From CAZJFH01 sp964545205 (GTDB lineage: Bacteria > Pseudomonadota > Alphaproteobacteria > Rhodospirillales > Magnetospirillaceae), in NCBI GenBank assembly GCA_964545205.1, contig CAZJFH010000072.1, positions 1-25,489 on the forward strand: 25,489 nucleotides of DNA, read 5' to 3'. The translations under genes were made by a program, and so were the position numbers. How positions within the stretch are numbered: position 1 is the first letter of the stretch; each line of letters opens with the position of its first letter. This document shows positions 1 through 8,432 of the stretch, in pieces. The notes under the pieces were generated by a model. That model had not been told where the DNA came from. It made no database searches and saw nothing but the letters and a program-made list of their open reading frames with translations.

Positions 1-1440
1 GGCTTCGGCGCGCGCCTCGGCCAGGCGCCTCTGGGTCTCGCGCTCGTGGGTGACGTCGATGGCGGTGCCGATGATGCCGTTGACGTTGCCCTTGTGGTCG
101 ATCAGCGGCTCGATCGCGAGGTCGAGATTGACCCTGGCTCCGGGCAGCCGCAGTTCCTGCCGGCAGCCGACGCCGGTCTGCAGCACCTGTTGCTTGATCG
201 GCTCGAGGATCGCGGCGTCCTCGGGCGCCATCACCTGCGCGTCGGTGCGCCCGATCACCCCCTCCAGCGTCAGGCCCAGGCGCGACTTGAAGATCCAGGT
301 GTAGCGCAGGTCGGCGTCCTGGCTGAACAAGGACAGCGGCGCCGACTTGAGCGCCAGCTGCAGCCGGCTCTCGGTCAGGCGCAGCGCCGATTCGATCTCG
401 CGGCGTTCGGCGATTTCGCGCGACAGGGTCTCGTTGCTGTGCCCGATCGCCAGCGCCAGCTGCTCGGACCGCCGCGAGCGCGCGACGCTCGACAGGCCGA
501 GCAGGGCGAGCAGGCCGGTGAGCACCAGCCCGACCACCAGCACCGCCAGCGCGCCGAGTTCGGGCTGCGGCATCGAAGGCAGCGGCGGCTGCACCATCAG
601 CAGCCGCCAGGTGCGGCCGCCCAGTTCCAGCGTGCGCGCCAGATGCGGCCCGGCGAGCAGCTCCGCCTCGTCGAGCGGCGAGCGCGCCTCGCCGGCCAGC
701 GGCGCGGGCTTGAAATACAGCCGGCGCCGGCCCTCGGGCGCGTCGAGGTCGAGCAGATAGAGGTCCTGGTCGGCCGGCAGTCCGGCCTCGACCACGGCGG
801 CGAAGCGCGAGACGGCGAAGGAGACGGCGACGAAGCCCTTCAGGGCCCGGCGGCGGTCGACCAGCCCGTCGGGCGCCCGGCCGGACTCGTAGACGGCCTG
901 GAACAGCACCAGCGAGTCCTCGGCCCCCGATCTCGGCGGCACCACCATGCGGCCGCTCAGGGCCGCCGCGGCGCTGTCGCGGGCCCGCTGCAACGCCGCC
1001 CGCCGCTCGGCCAGCGCGGCGGCGTCGGTGCCCAGCGCCGCCTCATTGGCGCGCATCGGCTCGATGAAGTGGACCGGGAACGATTCCGGCCCGTGCAGGC
1101 CGCCCTCGAGGCGCGGCAGCCACGCCACCGCCTGCAGGCCGGCGGTGCCGGGGAACAGCCGCGCCGAAAACGCCTGGAAGTCGTCGCGCGACACCGGCCG
1201 CGCGCCGGCGAACAGTCCCGCCAGCGCGTCGGCGAGCAGCCCGTGCTGGCCGAAGGCTTCGGTCAAGGCCGTCGCCGCCATCGTGGCATGCCGCTCGGCC
1301 GCCGCGCGGGCGTCGTCGGCCGCGCCCTGGCGCAGATGGACGTAGGCCAGCAGCGACAGCAACGCCCCGAGACCGGCGAGAAGGAGCACCGCGCCGTATT
1401 CGAGCCTTGCGTGTTGATGGAGTCGCGGTTTGCCAAGCAT
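1..1440 (-). CDS. CHASE-PAS membrane sensor protein, C-terminus cut by window edge
   Basis: The frame is open from the ATG at 1440 to base 1, giving 480 residues with no stop. An N-terminal membrane segment (about residues 15-34) precedes a periplasmic CHASE-type domain (about 60-270, with a typical QAVAWLPRLE stretch near 103-112). A second membrane segment follows (about 295-317), then a short coiled linker and a PAS domain (about 355-470, with RYTWIFKSRLG and IGRTD). This architecture senses an extracellular ligand and passes the signal to a cytoplasmic output module that lies outside the window. The PAS resembles those found in HWE or HisKA_2 family kinases, so a histidine kinase output is my inference; a diguanylate cyclase is the main alternative. 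It lies 56 bp downstream of the M23 gene on the same strand, separated by a strong dyad at 1450-1491. No response regulator is visible nearby. Confidence 0.85.
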   Translation of the reverse strand, partial: MLGKPRLHQHARLEYGAVLLLAGLGALLSLLAYVHLRQGAADDARAAAERHATMAATALTEAFGQHGLLADALAGLFAGARPVSRDDFQAFSARLFPGTAGLQAVAWLPRLEGGLHGPESFPVHFIEPMRANEAALGTDAAALAERRAALQRARDSAAAALSGRMVVPPRSGAEDSLVLFQAVYESGRAPDGLVDRRRALKGFVAVSFAVSRFAAVVEAGLPADQDLYLLDLDAPEGRRRLYFKPAPLAGEARSPLDEAELLAGPHLARTLELGGRTWRLLMVQPPLPSMPQPELGALAVLVVGLVLTGLLALLGLSSVARSRRSEQLALAIGHSNETLSREIAERREIESALRLTESRLQLALKSAPLSLFSQDADLRYTWIFKSRLGLTLEGVIGRTDAQVMAPEDAAILEPIKQQVLQTGVGCRQELRLPGARVNLDLAIEPLIDHKGNVNGIIGTAIDVTHERETQRRLAEARAEA

Positions 1441-1449
1441 GATCCGGCA

Positions 1450-1491
1450 GCGTATAGCGGCTATCCCTGAAGTGGAAGGGGCGCTATACGC
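1450..1491 (-). terminator. Perfect 10-bp dyad between M23 gene and CHASE sensor gene
   Basis: The arms GCGTATAGCG (1450-1459) and CGCTATACGC (1482-1491) are perfect reverse complements around a 22-nt centre. The centre can add a small CCCT/AGGG stem (1465-1468 with 1477-1480). The dyad begins 5 nt after the M23 stop and ends 9 nt before the sensor ATG, so it occupies almost the whole gap. It has no U-tract, so it may be an attenuator, an mRNA-processing or stability hairpin, or a protein operator rather than a classic terminator. Confidence 0.45.
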
Positions 1492-1496
1492 AAGAA

Positions 1497-2309
1497 CTAT
1501 TGGCCGTATACTTTCAGAACCGTCTCGGGGTCGAGCCGCGCGTCGTACCAGCTGACGCCCCAGTGCAGGTGGGGGCCGGTGGCGCGGCCGCTGGCGCCGA
1601 CGCTGCCGATGCGCTCGCCGGCCGCCACGCGCTGTCCCGGGCGCACGGCGATGTCCGACAGATGCGCGTAGACGCTGGCGAGGCCGTGGCCGTGGTCGAT
1701 CATCACCGTCTTGCCGGTGAAGAACATGTCGTCGTGGACAAGCGACACCTCGCCGGGCGCCGCGGCGACCACCGGGGCGCCGGCCGGGGCCGCGATGTCG
1801 GTGCCGGAATGCGGCGCCCGCGGTTCGCCGTTGAGGATGCGCTGGCTGCCGAACACGCCGCTGACGCGGCCTTCGGCCGGGGTCCGGAAACCGTCGAGGA
1901 ACCACGCCTCGGCGCTGTCGCGCCGCCGCGCCGCCGCCACCAGCGCCGATTCCTCGCGGATGCGGGCCAGCGCCGCCGGGTCGGGGGTGACCTTCTTCGG
2001 CGGCAGGCCGTCGATGCGCTGCACCGGCCAGTCGCGCCGCGCCACCGCGATCGGCCGCTCGGCGACGCGGCCGTCGGGCGTGCGGACGACCAGGGTCGCG
2101 CTCGGGCCGGCGTCGCGGCCGAAGCCGATCACGAAGCGGCCGTCGGCGGCGACGCGGACCGGCCGGCCGTCGAGCGAAACCTCGGCCCCGGGAACGGTGG
2201 CGCCGAGCAGCAGTCCGCCCTGCTCGGCGGCGCCGCGCAGCGTCAACTCCTGGGCGGCGGCGGGGGCGGCAAGGCCGAGCAGCAGCGCCAGCAGCGGCAG
2301 GGGGTTCAT
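1497..2309 (-). CDS. M23 family (LytM-type) metallo-endopeptidase
   Basis: This is a 270-residue exported protein predicted to cleave peptidoglycan cross-bridges or to act as a LytM-type hydrolase activator. It has a Sec signal peptide (MNPLPLLALLL, cut after the AAPAAAQ region), an N-terminal beta-rich region (about 20-110), a short linker helix, and a C-terminal M23 domain (about 150-255). The zinc-binding motifs are intact: HSGTD (HxGxD type) and GPHLHWG (HxH), so it should be catalytically active. The ATG overlaps the xseA stop by one base (TGATG), which indicates translational coupling to the exonuclease gene. I chose this start because the signal peptide follows directly; longer readings would run into the shifted xseA frame and look non-coding. 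Confidence 0.93.
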   Translation of the reverse strand: MNPLPLLALLLGLAAPAAAQELTLRGAAEQGGLLLGATVPGAEVSLDGRPVRVAADGRFVIGFGRDAGPSATLVVRTPDGRVAERPIAVARRDWPVQRIDGLPPKKVTPDPAALARIREESALVAAARRRDSAEAWFLDGFRTPAEGRVSGVFGSQRILNGEPRAPHSGTDIAAPAGAPVVAAAPGEVSLVHDDMFFTGKTVMIDHGHGLASVYAHLSDIAVRPGQRVAAGERIGSVGASGRATGPHLHWGVSWYDARLDPETVLKVYGQ

Positions 2310-3868
2310 CAGAACAGCTCTCCCTGGCCGGGCTTGCGGCGCCGCGCCGGCGTCGGCCGGCGGCCGCCCGGGCCGACGACGACGCCGACCTTGCCGTCGT
2401 GGAACTCGACGGTCCAGCCGGCGCCCGGCGCCGCGGCGGCGGCGCTGGTCACCGGGGCGCCGTCGCCGTCGTGGATCAGCGCGAAGCCGCGCGCCAGCAC
2501 GTTGCGGTAGGAATAGCTCTCCAGCAGCCGGTCGCAACGTTCCAGCCCGGCGGCGCGGTCGGCCAGCAGTCGCGGCATCGCGGCGGCCAGGCGCGCGGCC
2601 AGCGCATCGACCTCGCGGCCGCGGCGCGCCAGTTCGCCGGCGAGCGGCTCGGGCCGCAGCCGTCCCGCCAGACGCTCGAACTCGTGCCGGCGCGCGGTCA
2701 GCGCCGTGCGGCCGGCATGGTCGAGCCGCCGTGCGAGCTGGGCGAGCTGGTGGCCCTTGTCGGCGAGCTGCTCGCGCGGGCTCCTCAGCCGCGCCGCCAG
2801 CCGCTGGACGTCCGATTCGCGGCGGTGCAGATAGTTGGGCAGGGCGTTGCCCAGGCGCTCGGCGCGGTCGTCGAGGCGCTGCCAGGCGTCTTCGAGCAGC
2901 CGGCGCAGATTGGGCAGCCGCGCCGCCAGACCGTCGAGGCGCAGCCGCCGGTCCTCGAACGCCCGCGCCAGGCAGTTGGCGAGGCGCTGCTCGCGGTCGG
3001 CGACGGCGGCCAGCAGCTCGAGGCGCACCGGCACCGCCTTCTCGGCGGCGGCGGTCGGCGTCGGCGCCCGCAGGTCGGCGGCGTAGTCGATCAGCGTCGT
3101 GTCGGTCTCGTGGCCCACCGCCGAGATCAGCGGAATCCGCGAGGCGGCGGCCGCGCGCACCACCACCTCCTCGTTGAAGGCCCACAGGTCCTCGAGGCTG
3201 CCGCCGCCGCGCGCGACGATCAGCACGTCGGGGCGCGGCACCGTCCCGCCTTCGGGCAGGGCGTTGAAGCCGTCGATCGCCGCCGCGACCTGGGCCGCCG
3301 CCGCATCGCCCTGCACCGCCACCGGCCACAGCAGCACATGGCGGGGGAATCGGTCGTTCAGCCGGTGCAGGATGTCGCGGATCACCGCGCCGGTCGGCGA
3401 GGTCACCACGCCGACGACGCGCGGCAGGAACGGGATCGGCTGCTTGCGCGCCGGCTCGAACAGCCCCTCGGCGGCCAGCCGGCGCTTGCGGTCCTCCAGC
3501 AGCTTGAGCAGCGCCCCCTGGCCGGCCAGCTCGATGCGCTCGACGATCATCTGGTATTTCGAGCGCCCGGGATAGGTCGACAGCCGGCCGACGCAGACCA
3601 CCTCCATCCCGTCCTCGGGCCGCAGATCCAGCCGCGCCGCCTGCTGGCGCCAGCAGCAGGCGTCGAGCACCGCGTCGGCGTCCTTGAGGCTGAAATAGAG
3701 ATGGCCCGAGGAGTGGCGCTTGAACCCCGAAATCTCGCCGCGCACCCGCACATGCTCGAAGCTGCTCTCGACGGTGCGCTTCAGCGCCGTCGAGATTTCC
3801 GAGACCGTGAGCTCGATCACGTTGCCGCTGGGGCCGGCCGAGGGATGGGGTGCGTTCATGGCAGCCAT
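2309..3868 (-). CDS. xseA: Exodeoxyribonuclease VII large subunit
   Basis: XseA is the catalytic subunit of exonuclease VII, which degrades single-stranded DNA from either end and works with several small XseB subunits in mismatch repair and DNA damage processing. The 519-residue product has the N-terminal OB-fold (about 15-110, with HVRVRGEISGFK and GHLYFSLKD). The conserved catalytic region follows, with GVVTSPTGAVIRDI, ARGGGSLEDLWAFNEE and SAVGHETDTTLIDYAADLRA. A long helical region then leads to a short basic tail. Length is at the upper end for the family. A second ATG three codons in (MNAPH) is an equally possible start. xseB is not in the window. The gene heads a minus-strand unit with the M23 peptidase and is separated from purD by two accessory genes. 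Confidence 0.97.
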   Translation of the reverse strand: MAAMNAPHPSAGPSGNVIELTVSEISTALKRTVESSFEHVRVRGEISGFKRHSSGHLYFSLKDADAVLDACCWRQQAARLDLRPEDGMEVVCVGRLSTYPGRSKYQMIVERIELAGQGALLKLLEDRKRRLAAEGLFEPARKQPIPFLPRVVGVVTSPTGAVIRDILHRLNDRFPRHVLLWPVAVQGDAAAAQVAAAIDGFNALPEGGTVPRPDVLIVARGGGSLEDLWAFNEEVVVRAAAASRIPLISAVGHETDTTLIDYAADLRAPTPTAAAEKAVPVRLELLAAVADREQRLANCLARAFEDRRLRLDGLAARLPNLRRLLEDAWQRLDDRAERLGNALPNYLHRRESDVQRLAARLRSPREQLADKGHQLAQLARRLDHAGRTALTARRHEFERLAGRLRPEPLAGELARRGREVDALAARLAAAMPRLLADRAAGLERCDRLLESYSYRNVLARGFALIHDGDGAPVTSAAAAAPGAGWTVEFHDGKVGVVVGPGGRRPTPARRRKPGQGELF

Positions 3869-4041
3869 TATGCAGGTTTCGCCATCGGCGATAAGCCCCT
3901 CGATCGGGGCAGCGTCGCCAGACTCGTCGAGCGGCCGTACGACCTCCGGCGTGATCGGTCATGGTAACAGGAAGTATCGCAGAGACGGAGCCTTTTACAT
4001 GCGGCCGCGCGATGGTGCCCGTACTGGCGGCATCGCTTGAC

Positions 4042-4056
4042 TGGCACGAATGTTGC
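4042..4056 (+). promoter_or_regulatory. Sigma-54 (-24/-12) promoter of PEP-CTERM gene
   Basis: The sequence TGGCAC-GAATG-TTGC matches the RpoN consensus TGGCAC-N5-TTGC at every specified base, with the invariant GG (4043-4044) and GC (4055-4056) separated by exactly 10 bp. The predicted transcript would start near 4068, about 70 nt before the ATG at 4138. It sits in the 269-bp gap between xseA and this gene, which holds no other gene. That leaves about 170 bp upstream for an enhancer-binding activator. PEP-CTERM genes are known to be controlled by sigma-54 with the PrsK/PrsR two-component system in some bacteria. Those regulators are not in this window. Confidence 0.8.
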
Positions 4057-4137
4057 CACGGATTTGGTCCGAGGATTCGGAAGATTTCCTCCTCCAGCCT
4101 TGCGATTTACATCATTCGTTCTGGAAAGGCAAAAACG

Positions 4138-4698
4138 ATGACCATCAAACTGGCAGGCATTACGTTCGGCATGGCCCTGGCGGCGGCCGTCACCGCCGGC
4201 AACGCCAACGCCGTGGTCCTCAACGCGACGGAAAGCCAGACCGTCGCCGGCCAGGACTTCGTGTTCGACTTCTCGCCGGTCCCGGGCTCGGCCGGCGCCG
4301 GCAGCCTGACGATCCACGCCCGCGGCGACTACGACCCCGGCACCGCCACCGAATTCCTGACCTGGGACATCGATTCGCTCGGCATCGGCGGCAATGCCGG
4401 CCCGACGATCGGCGGCACCAACATCATCCAGAACAACGGCATCAACGACGTCGAGTGGGACCAGCTGTTCGCGATCTCGGCCGCCGACATGGCGACGATC
4501 ACCGCCGACGGCCAGGTCAGCATCAGCCTGGACCTGAACGGCGACCAGAGTTTCGGCGTCGGGTTCTGGGATTCCAGCGCCTTCGTCGAGGTCACCCTGT
4601 CCTACGACGCCGCCGACGTGCCCGAGCCGGGCACGCTGGCCATGTTCGGCCTGGCCCTGGCGGGGCTTGGCTACGGGGCGCGGCGCACGCGCGCCTGA
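4138..4698 (+). CDS. PEP-CTERM sorting domain protein, no recognised central domain
   Basis: This 186-residue protein has a Sec signal peptide (MTIKLAG then a hydrophobic run, likely cut after GNANA at residue 25). A central region of about 130 residues is acidic and rich in Gly, Asp and Thr and looks like a beta-sandwich, but I recognise no family. The C-terminal PEP-CTERM signal (161-186) has VPEPGT, a hydrophobic segment and the basic tail GARRTRA. Such proteins are exported, recognised by an exosortase (EpsH/XrtA type) at the PEP motif, and placed in the outer surface or exopolysaccharide matrix. I chose the ATG at 4138 because the signal peptide follows at once and GGAAAGG lies upstream; the frame stays open to 3961 but that part looks non-coding. 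No exosortase gene is present in the window. A sigma-54 promoter lies upstream. Confidence 0.9.
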   Translation: MTIKLAGITFGMALAAAVTAGNANAVVLNATESQTVAGQDFVFDFSPVPGSAGAGSLTIHARGDYDPGTATEFLTWDIDSLGIGGNAGPTIGGTNIIQNNGINDVEWDQLFAISAADMATITADGQVSISLDLNGDQSFGVGFWDSSAFVEVTLSYDAADVPEPGTLAMFGLALAGLGYGARRTRA

Positions 4699-4702
4699 AG
4701 CG

Positions 4703-4733
4703 GGACGGCGGGCGCGCGGGCGCCCGCCGGTCC
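4703..4733. terminator. Strong GC hairpin between convergent genes
   Basis: GGCGGGCGC (4707-4715) pairs perfectly with GCGCCCGCC (4720-4728) around a 4-nt loop. The pair 4706/4729 adds a tenth base pair, and GGA/TCC extends the stem after a bulged G. It lies just after the PEP-CTERM stop and 12 bp before the 3' end of the convergent small gene, so it could end transcription from both sides. The following T-run is poor. Confidence 0.5.
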
Positions 4734-4745
4734 TTCCAAGCGGGC

Positions 4746-5042
4746 CTAGTGGGGAAGCCCCAGCAGCAGATTCGACAGTCGCTGACTGAGCAGGTGCAGG
4801 CTGCACAGCCGGTTGTTGGGGCATACCGAGCTCTGGCTGTGCAGGTCGTCGCAGATCTGGCCGGCGGCGGCGAGCGCGTCGGGCCCGCCGATGCTCTCGG
4901 TGGCCAGGGCGCCCAGCATCACCGCCGCCTTGCGCCCGAGCGCCTCGGCGCCCGTCGACGGGCAGTGGCGGGCGATGCTGCCGGCGATCGCCATCGCCAG
5001 CCGCCGCGCCTCGTCGAGATCGGGTCGGATCGCCGTGCCCAT
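4746..5042 (-). CDS. Small hypothetical protein with cysteine-containing C-terminus
   Basis: I do not recognise this 98-residue protein. It has no signal peptide or membrane segment and looks mostly helical: an N-terminal amphipathic region (LDEARRLAMAIAGSIA), an Ala/Gly-rich middle, and a C-terminal part with three closely spaced cysteines (CDDLHSQSSVC and NRLC) plus one earlier (ARHC). A metal or disulfide site is possible but unproven. The case for a real gene is the strong G/C bias at third codon positions, the lack of a better frame on either strand, and a clean ATG start 155 bp divergent from purD. It is convergent with the PEP-CTERM gene. Together these two genes separate xseA from purD. 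Confidence 0.6.
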   Translation of the reverse strand: MGTAIRPDLDEARRLAMAIAGSIARHCPSTGAEALGRKAAVMLGALATESIGGPDALAAAGQICDDLHSQSSVCPNNRLCSLHLLSQRLSNLLLGLPH

Positions 5043-5197
5043 CCGTGGTCTCGTGTTTCCATGCGATCAACGACAGTATTGCGGCCGCGGCGTCGCGGTC
5101 AATCGCGCTTGCCGAGACCGGCCGGCCGTGGGGGCGTTGAACCACGCTCGCGGGCGGGTTACAAACCGGAACCGCGACGAAGGGCAGGGAGGAAGCG

Positions 5198-6475
5198 ATG
5201 AAGGTGCTGGTGGTGGGCTCGGGCGGCCGCGAGCATGCGCTGTGCTGGGCGCTGGCCGGTTCGGAGGGCTGCTCGGCCCTGTTCTGCGCGCCCGGCAACG
5301 CCGGCATCGCCGCGGTCGCGACCTGCGTCTCGGTGGCCGCCGACGACGTCGAGGGCGTGCTGCGATTCTGCCGCGACACCGGCATCGGCTTCGTCGTCGT
5401 CGGGCCCGAGGCGCCGCTGGTCGCCGGCATGGTCGACCGGCTCGAGGCGGCCGGCATCCCGGCCTTCGGTCCCAGCGCCGCCGCCGCCGCGCTCGAAGGC
5501 TCGAAGGGCTTCATGAAGGACCTGTGCGCCAAATACGGCGTCCCGACCGCCGCCTACGGCCGCTTCCGGGACGCCGCCGCCGCCAAGGCCTTCATCGCCG
5601 CGCGCGGCGCGCCGATCGTCGTCAAGGCCGACGGCCTGGCCGCCGGCAAGGGCGTGATCATCGCCCAGACCGTCGCCGAGGCCGAGGCCGCCGTCGACGA
5701 GATCATGGCCGACCGCGCCTTCGGCAGCGCCGGCGACGAGGTGGTCGTCGAGGAGTTCCTGAACGGCGAGGAGGCCAGCTTCTTCGCCCTGGTCGACGGC
5801 GAGACGGCGCTGTCGCTGGGCGCCGCCCAGGACCACAAGCGGGTCGGCGACGGCGACACCGGCCCCAACACCGGCGGCATGGGCGCCTATTCGCCGGCGC
5901 CGATCGTCACGCCGGCGATGGAGCGGCGCATCATGGACGAGATCGTGATGCCGACGGTGCGCGGCATGGCGGCCGAGGGCAAGCCGTTCAAGGGCGTGCT
6001 GTTCGCCGGCCTGATGATCGAGGACGGCGAGCCCAGGCTGCTGGAATACAACGTCCGCTTCGGCGATCCCGAGTGCCAGGTGCTGATGGCGCGGCTGAAG
6101 TCCGACCTGCTGCCGCTCCTGATGGCGGCGCGCGACGGCCGCCTCGCCGACCAGCGCCCGGAATGGCACGACCACGCCGCGCTGGTCGTGGTGATGGCGG
6201 CCAAGGGCTATCCCGGCGCCTACGCCAAGGGCACGACGATTCGCGGCCTCGACGCCGCCGGCGCGCTCGACGACGTCGTCATCTTCCATGCCGGCACCGC
6301 GCGGGCCGAGGACGGCCGCGTGATCGCCACCGGCGGCCGCGTGCTCGGCGTCACCGGCACCGGCGCCAGCGTCGCCGAGGCCCAGGCGCGCGCCTATCAG
6401 GCCGTCGACCGGATCGACTGGCCGGAGGGCTTCTGCCGCCGCGACATCGGCTGGCGGGCGATCGGCAGGTCGTAG
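5198..6475 (+). CDS. purD: Phosphoribosylamine--glycine ligase (GAR synthetase)
   Basis: PurD joins 5-phosphoribosylamine and glycine using ATP to make GAR, the second step of de novo purine synthesis, in the cytoplasm. The 425 residues match the usual family length. The N-domain begins MKVLVVGSGGREHAL and includes the VVVGPEAPLVAG loop. The ATP-grasp domain follows (about 102-320), with IVVKADGLAAGKGVIIA, GPNTGGMGAYSPAP and the metal-binding LEYNVRFGDPECQ. The C-domain carries HAALVVVMAAKGYPG and ATGGRVLGVTGTG. A strong GGGAGGAA ribosome site precedes the ATG. The gene is transcribed alone, divergent from the small 98-residue gene and convergent with the MarR gene 13 bp away. Confidence 0.98.
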   Translation: MKVLVVGSGGREHALCWALAGSEGCSALFCAPGNAGIAAVATCVSVAADDVEGVLRFCRDTGIGFVVVGPEAPLVAGMVDRLEAAGIPAFGPSAAAAALEGSKGFMKDLCAKYGVPTAAYGRFRDAAAAKAFIAARGAPIVVKADGLAAGKGVIIAQTVAEAEAAVDEIMADRAFGSAGDEVVVEEFLNGEEASFFALVDGETALSLGAAQDHKRVGDGDTGPNTGGMGAYSPAPIVTPAMERRIMDEIVMPTVRGMAAEGKPFKGVLFAGLMIEDGEPRLLEYNVRFGDPECQVLMARLKSDLLPLLMAARDGRLADQRPEWHDHAALVVVMAAKGYPGAYAKGTTIRGLDAAGALDDVVIFHAGTARAEDGRVIATGGRVLGVTGTGASVAEAQARAYQAVDRIDWPEGFCRRDIGWRAIGRS

Positions 6476-6488
6476 GCGGCGGCAGAAA

Positions 6489-6845
6489 TCAGACCGACTG
6501 CGTCTCCGTCGCCGCCGCGGCGACGATGATGTCGGCGAACTCGCGCAGGAACACCGAGCCCTTCACGGTGCGCTGGACCAGCACGCTGCGGCGGTCGGCG
6601 TCGTCGACCTTGCGCTTGATCAGGCCGAGTTCGCTCAACCGGTCGAGCGCCCGGGTGACCGCCGGCTTCGAGACGTTGAGAACGCCGGCCAGGCCGCGCA
6701 CGGTGTGCGGCGGCGGCGTCAGATAGACGGTCAGCAGCAGCGCCATCTGACGGGCCGACAGGTCCGGCGAATCGCGCCGCACGCTCTCGACGATGGCTCC
6801 GCGCCAAAGATCGAGCGCCTGGTTCGCCTTCAGTTCCATACCCAT
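6489..6845 (-). CDS. MarR-type winged-helix transcriptional regulator
   Basis: This is a 118-residue cytoplasmic DNA-binding protein with the MarR fold: an N-terminal dimerisation helix (about 8-25), then LSARQMALLLTVYL, the recognition region VRGLAGVLNVSKPAVTRALDRLSELGLIKRK, and the wing DDADRRSVLVQRTVKG. Its ligand and targets are unknown. I chose the start at MGMELKAN; the frame stays open to an ATG at 6902 (19 more residues), but that part looks unlike the family and overlaps the dyad at 6880-6907. A third option is the ATG two codons later (6839). It lies downstream of the M17 aminopeptidase on the same strand, and the dyad between them could be its own operator. Confidence 0.9.
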   Translation of the reverse strand: MGMELKANQALDLWRGAIVESVRRDSPDLSARQMALLLTVYLTPPPHTVRGLAGVLNVSKPAVTRALDRLSELGLIKRKVDDADRRSVLVQRTVKGSVFLREFADIIVAAAATETQSV

Positions 6846-6879
6846 GACCCGCCCGCCGTTCGTTGCGGCCACGAAATTA

Positions 6880-6907
6880 CCCGACTGCCGCGCACGGGGC
6901 AATCGGG
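6880..6907 (-). terminator. Dyad between M17 aminopeptidase and MarR genes (terminator or operator)
   Basis: CCCGACTGCC (6880-6889) and GGCAATCGGG (6898-6907) pair at 9 of 10 positions around an 8-nt loop. On the minus strand the hairpin starts 7 nt after the aminopeptidase stop and is followed by TAATTTCG, a weak U-rich stretch. It ends about 34 nt before the chosen MarR start, so it could instead be an autoregulatory MarR operator, as members of this family often bind palindromes near their own genes. The sequence does not decide between the two roles. Confidence 0.4.
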
Positions 6908-6914
6908 ATATGTC

Positions 6915-8333
<1,419 letters not shown>

Positions 8334-8432
8334 GACCCGTCGGCGCCGCCCTGAAAACCCCTGCCGGTCGTCTTGCGCGACGGCGCGGCGCGCCCCATGA
8401 TCGCCGATCGCATCACTGGCGGGAGTCGCCCC

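Noticed and set aside
46..1470. Long plus-strand open frame opposite the CHASE-PAS sensor
   Set aside because: The product is Arg/Gln/His-rich with no family features, while the minus strand gives a clear CHASE-PAS protein. High-GC shadow frame.
3895..3910. GCCCC/GGGGC small palindrome upstream of xseA
   Set aside because: Only a 5-bp stem in GC-rich DNA, expected by chance; no T-run or link to a start site.
2399..3967. 522-codon plus-strand open frame opposite xseA
   Set aside because: Shadow of xseA: low complexity and no recognisable motif, while xseA motifs are complete on the minus strand.
3961..4137. N-terminal extension of the PEP-CTERM protein to an ATG at 3961
   Set aside because: It would put 59 non-family residues before a good signal peptide and would include the sigma-54 promoter in the coding sequence.
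5159..6289. 376-codon minus-strand open frame opposite purD
   Set aside because: Shadow of a fully conserved purD; composition is His/Gly/Arg-rich with no domain.
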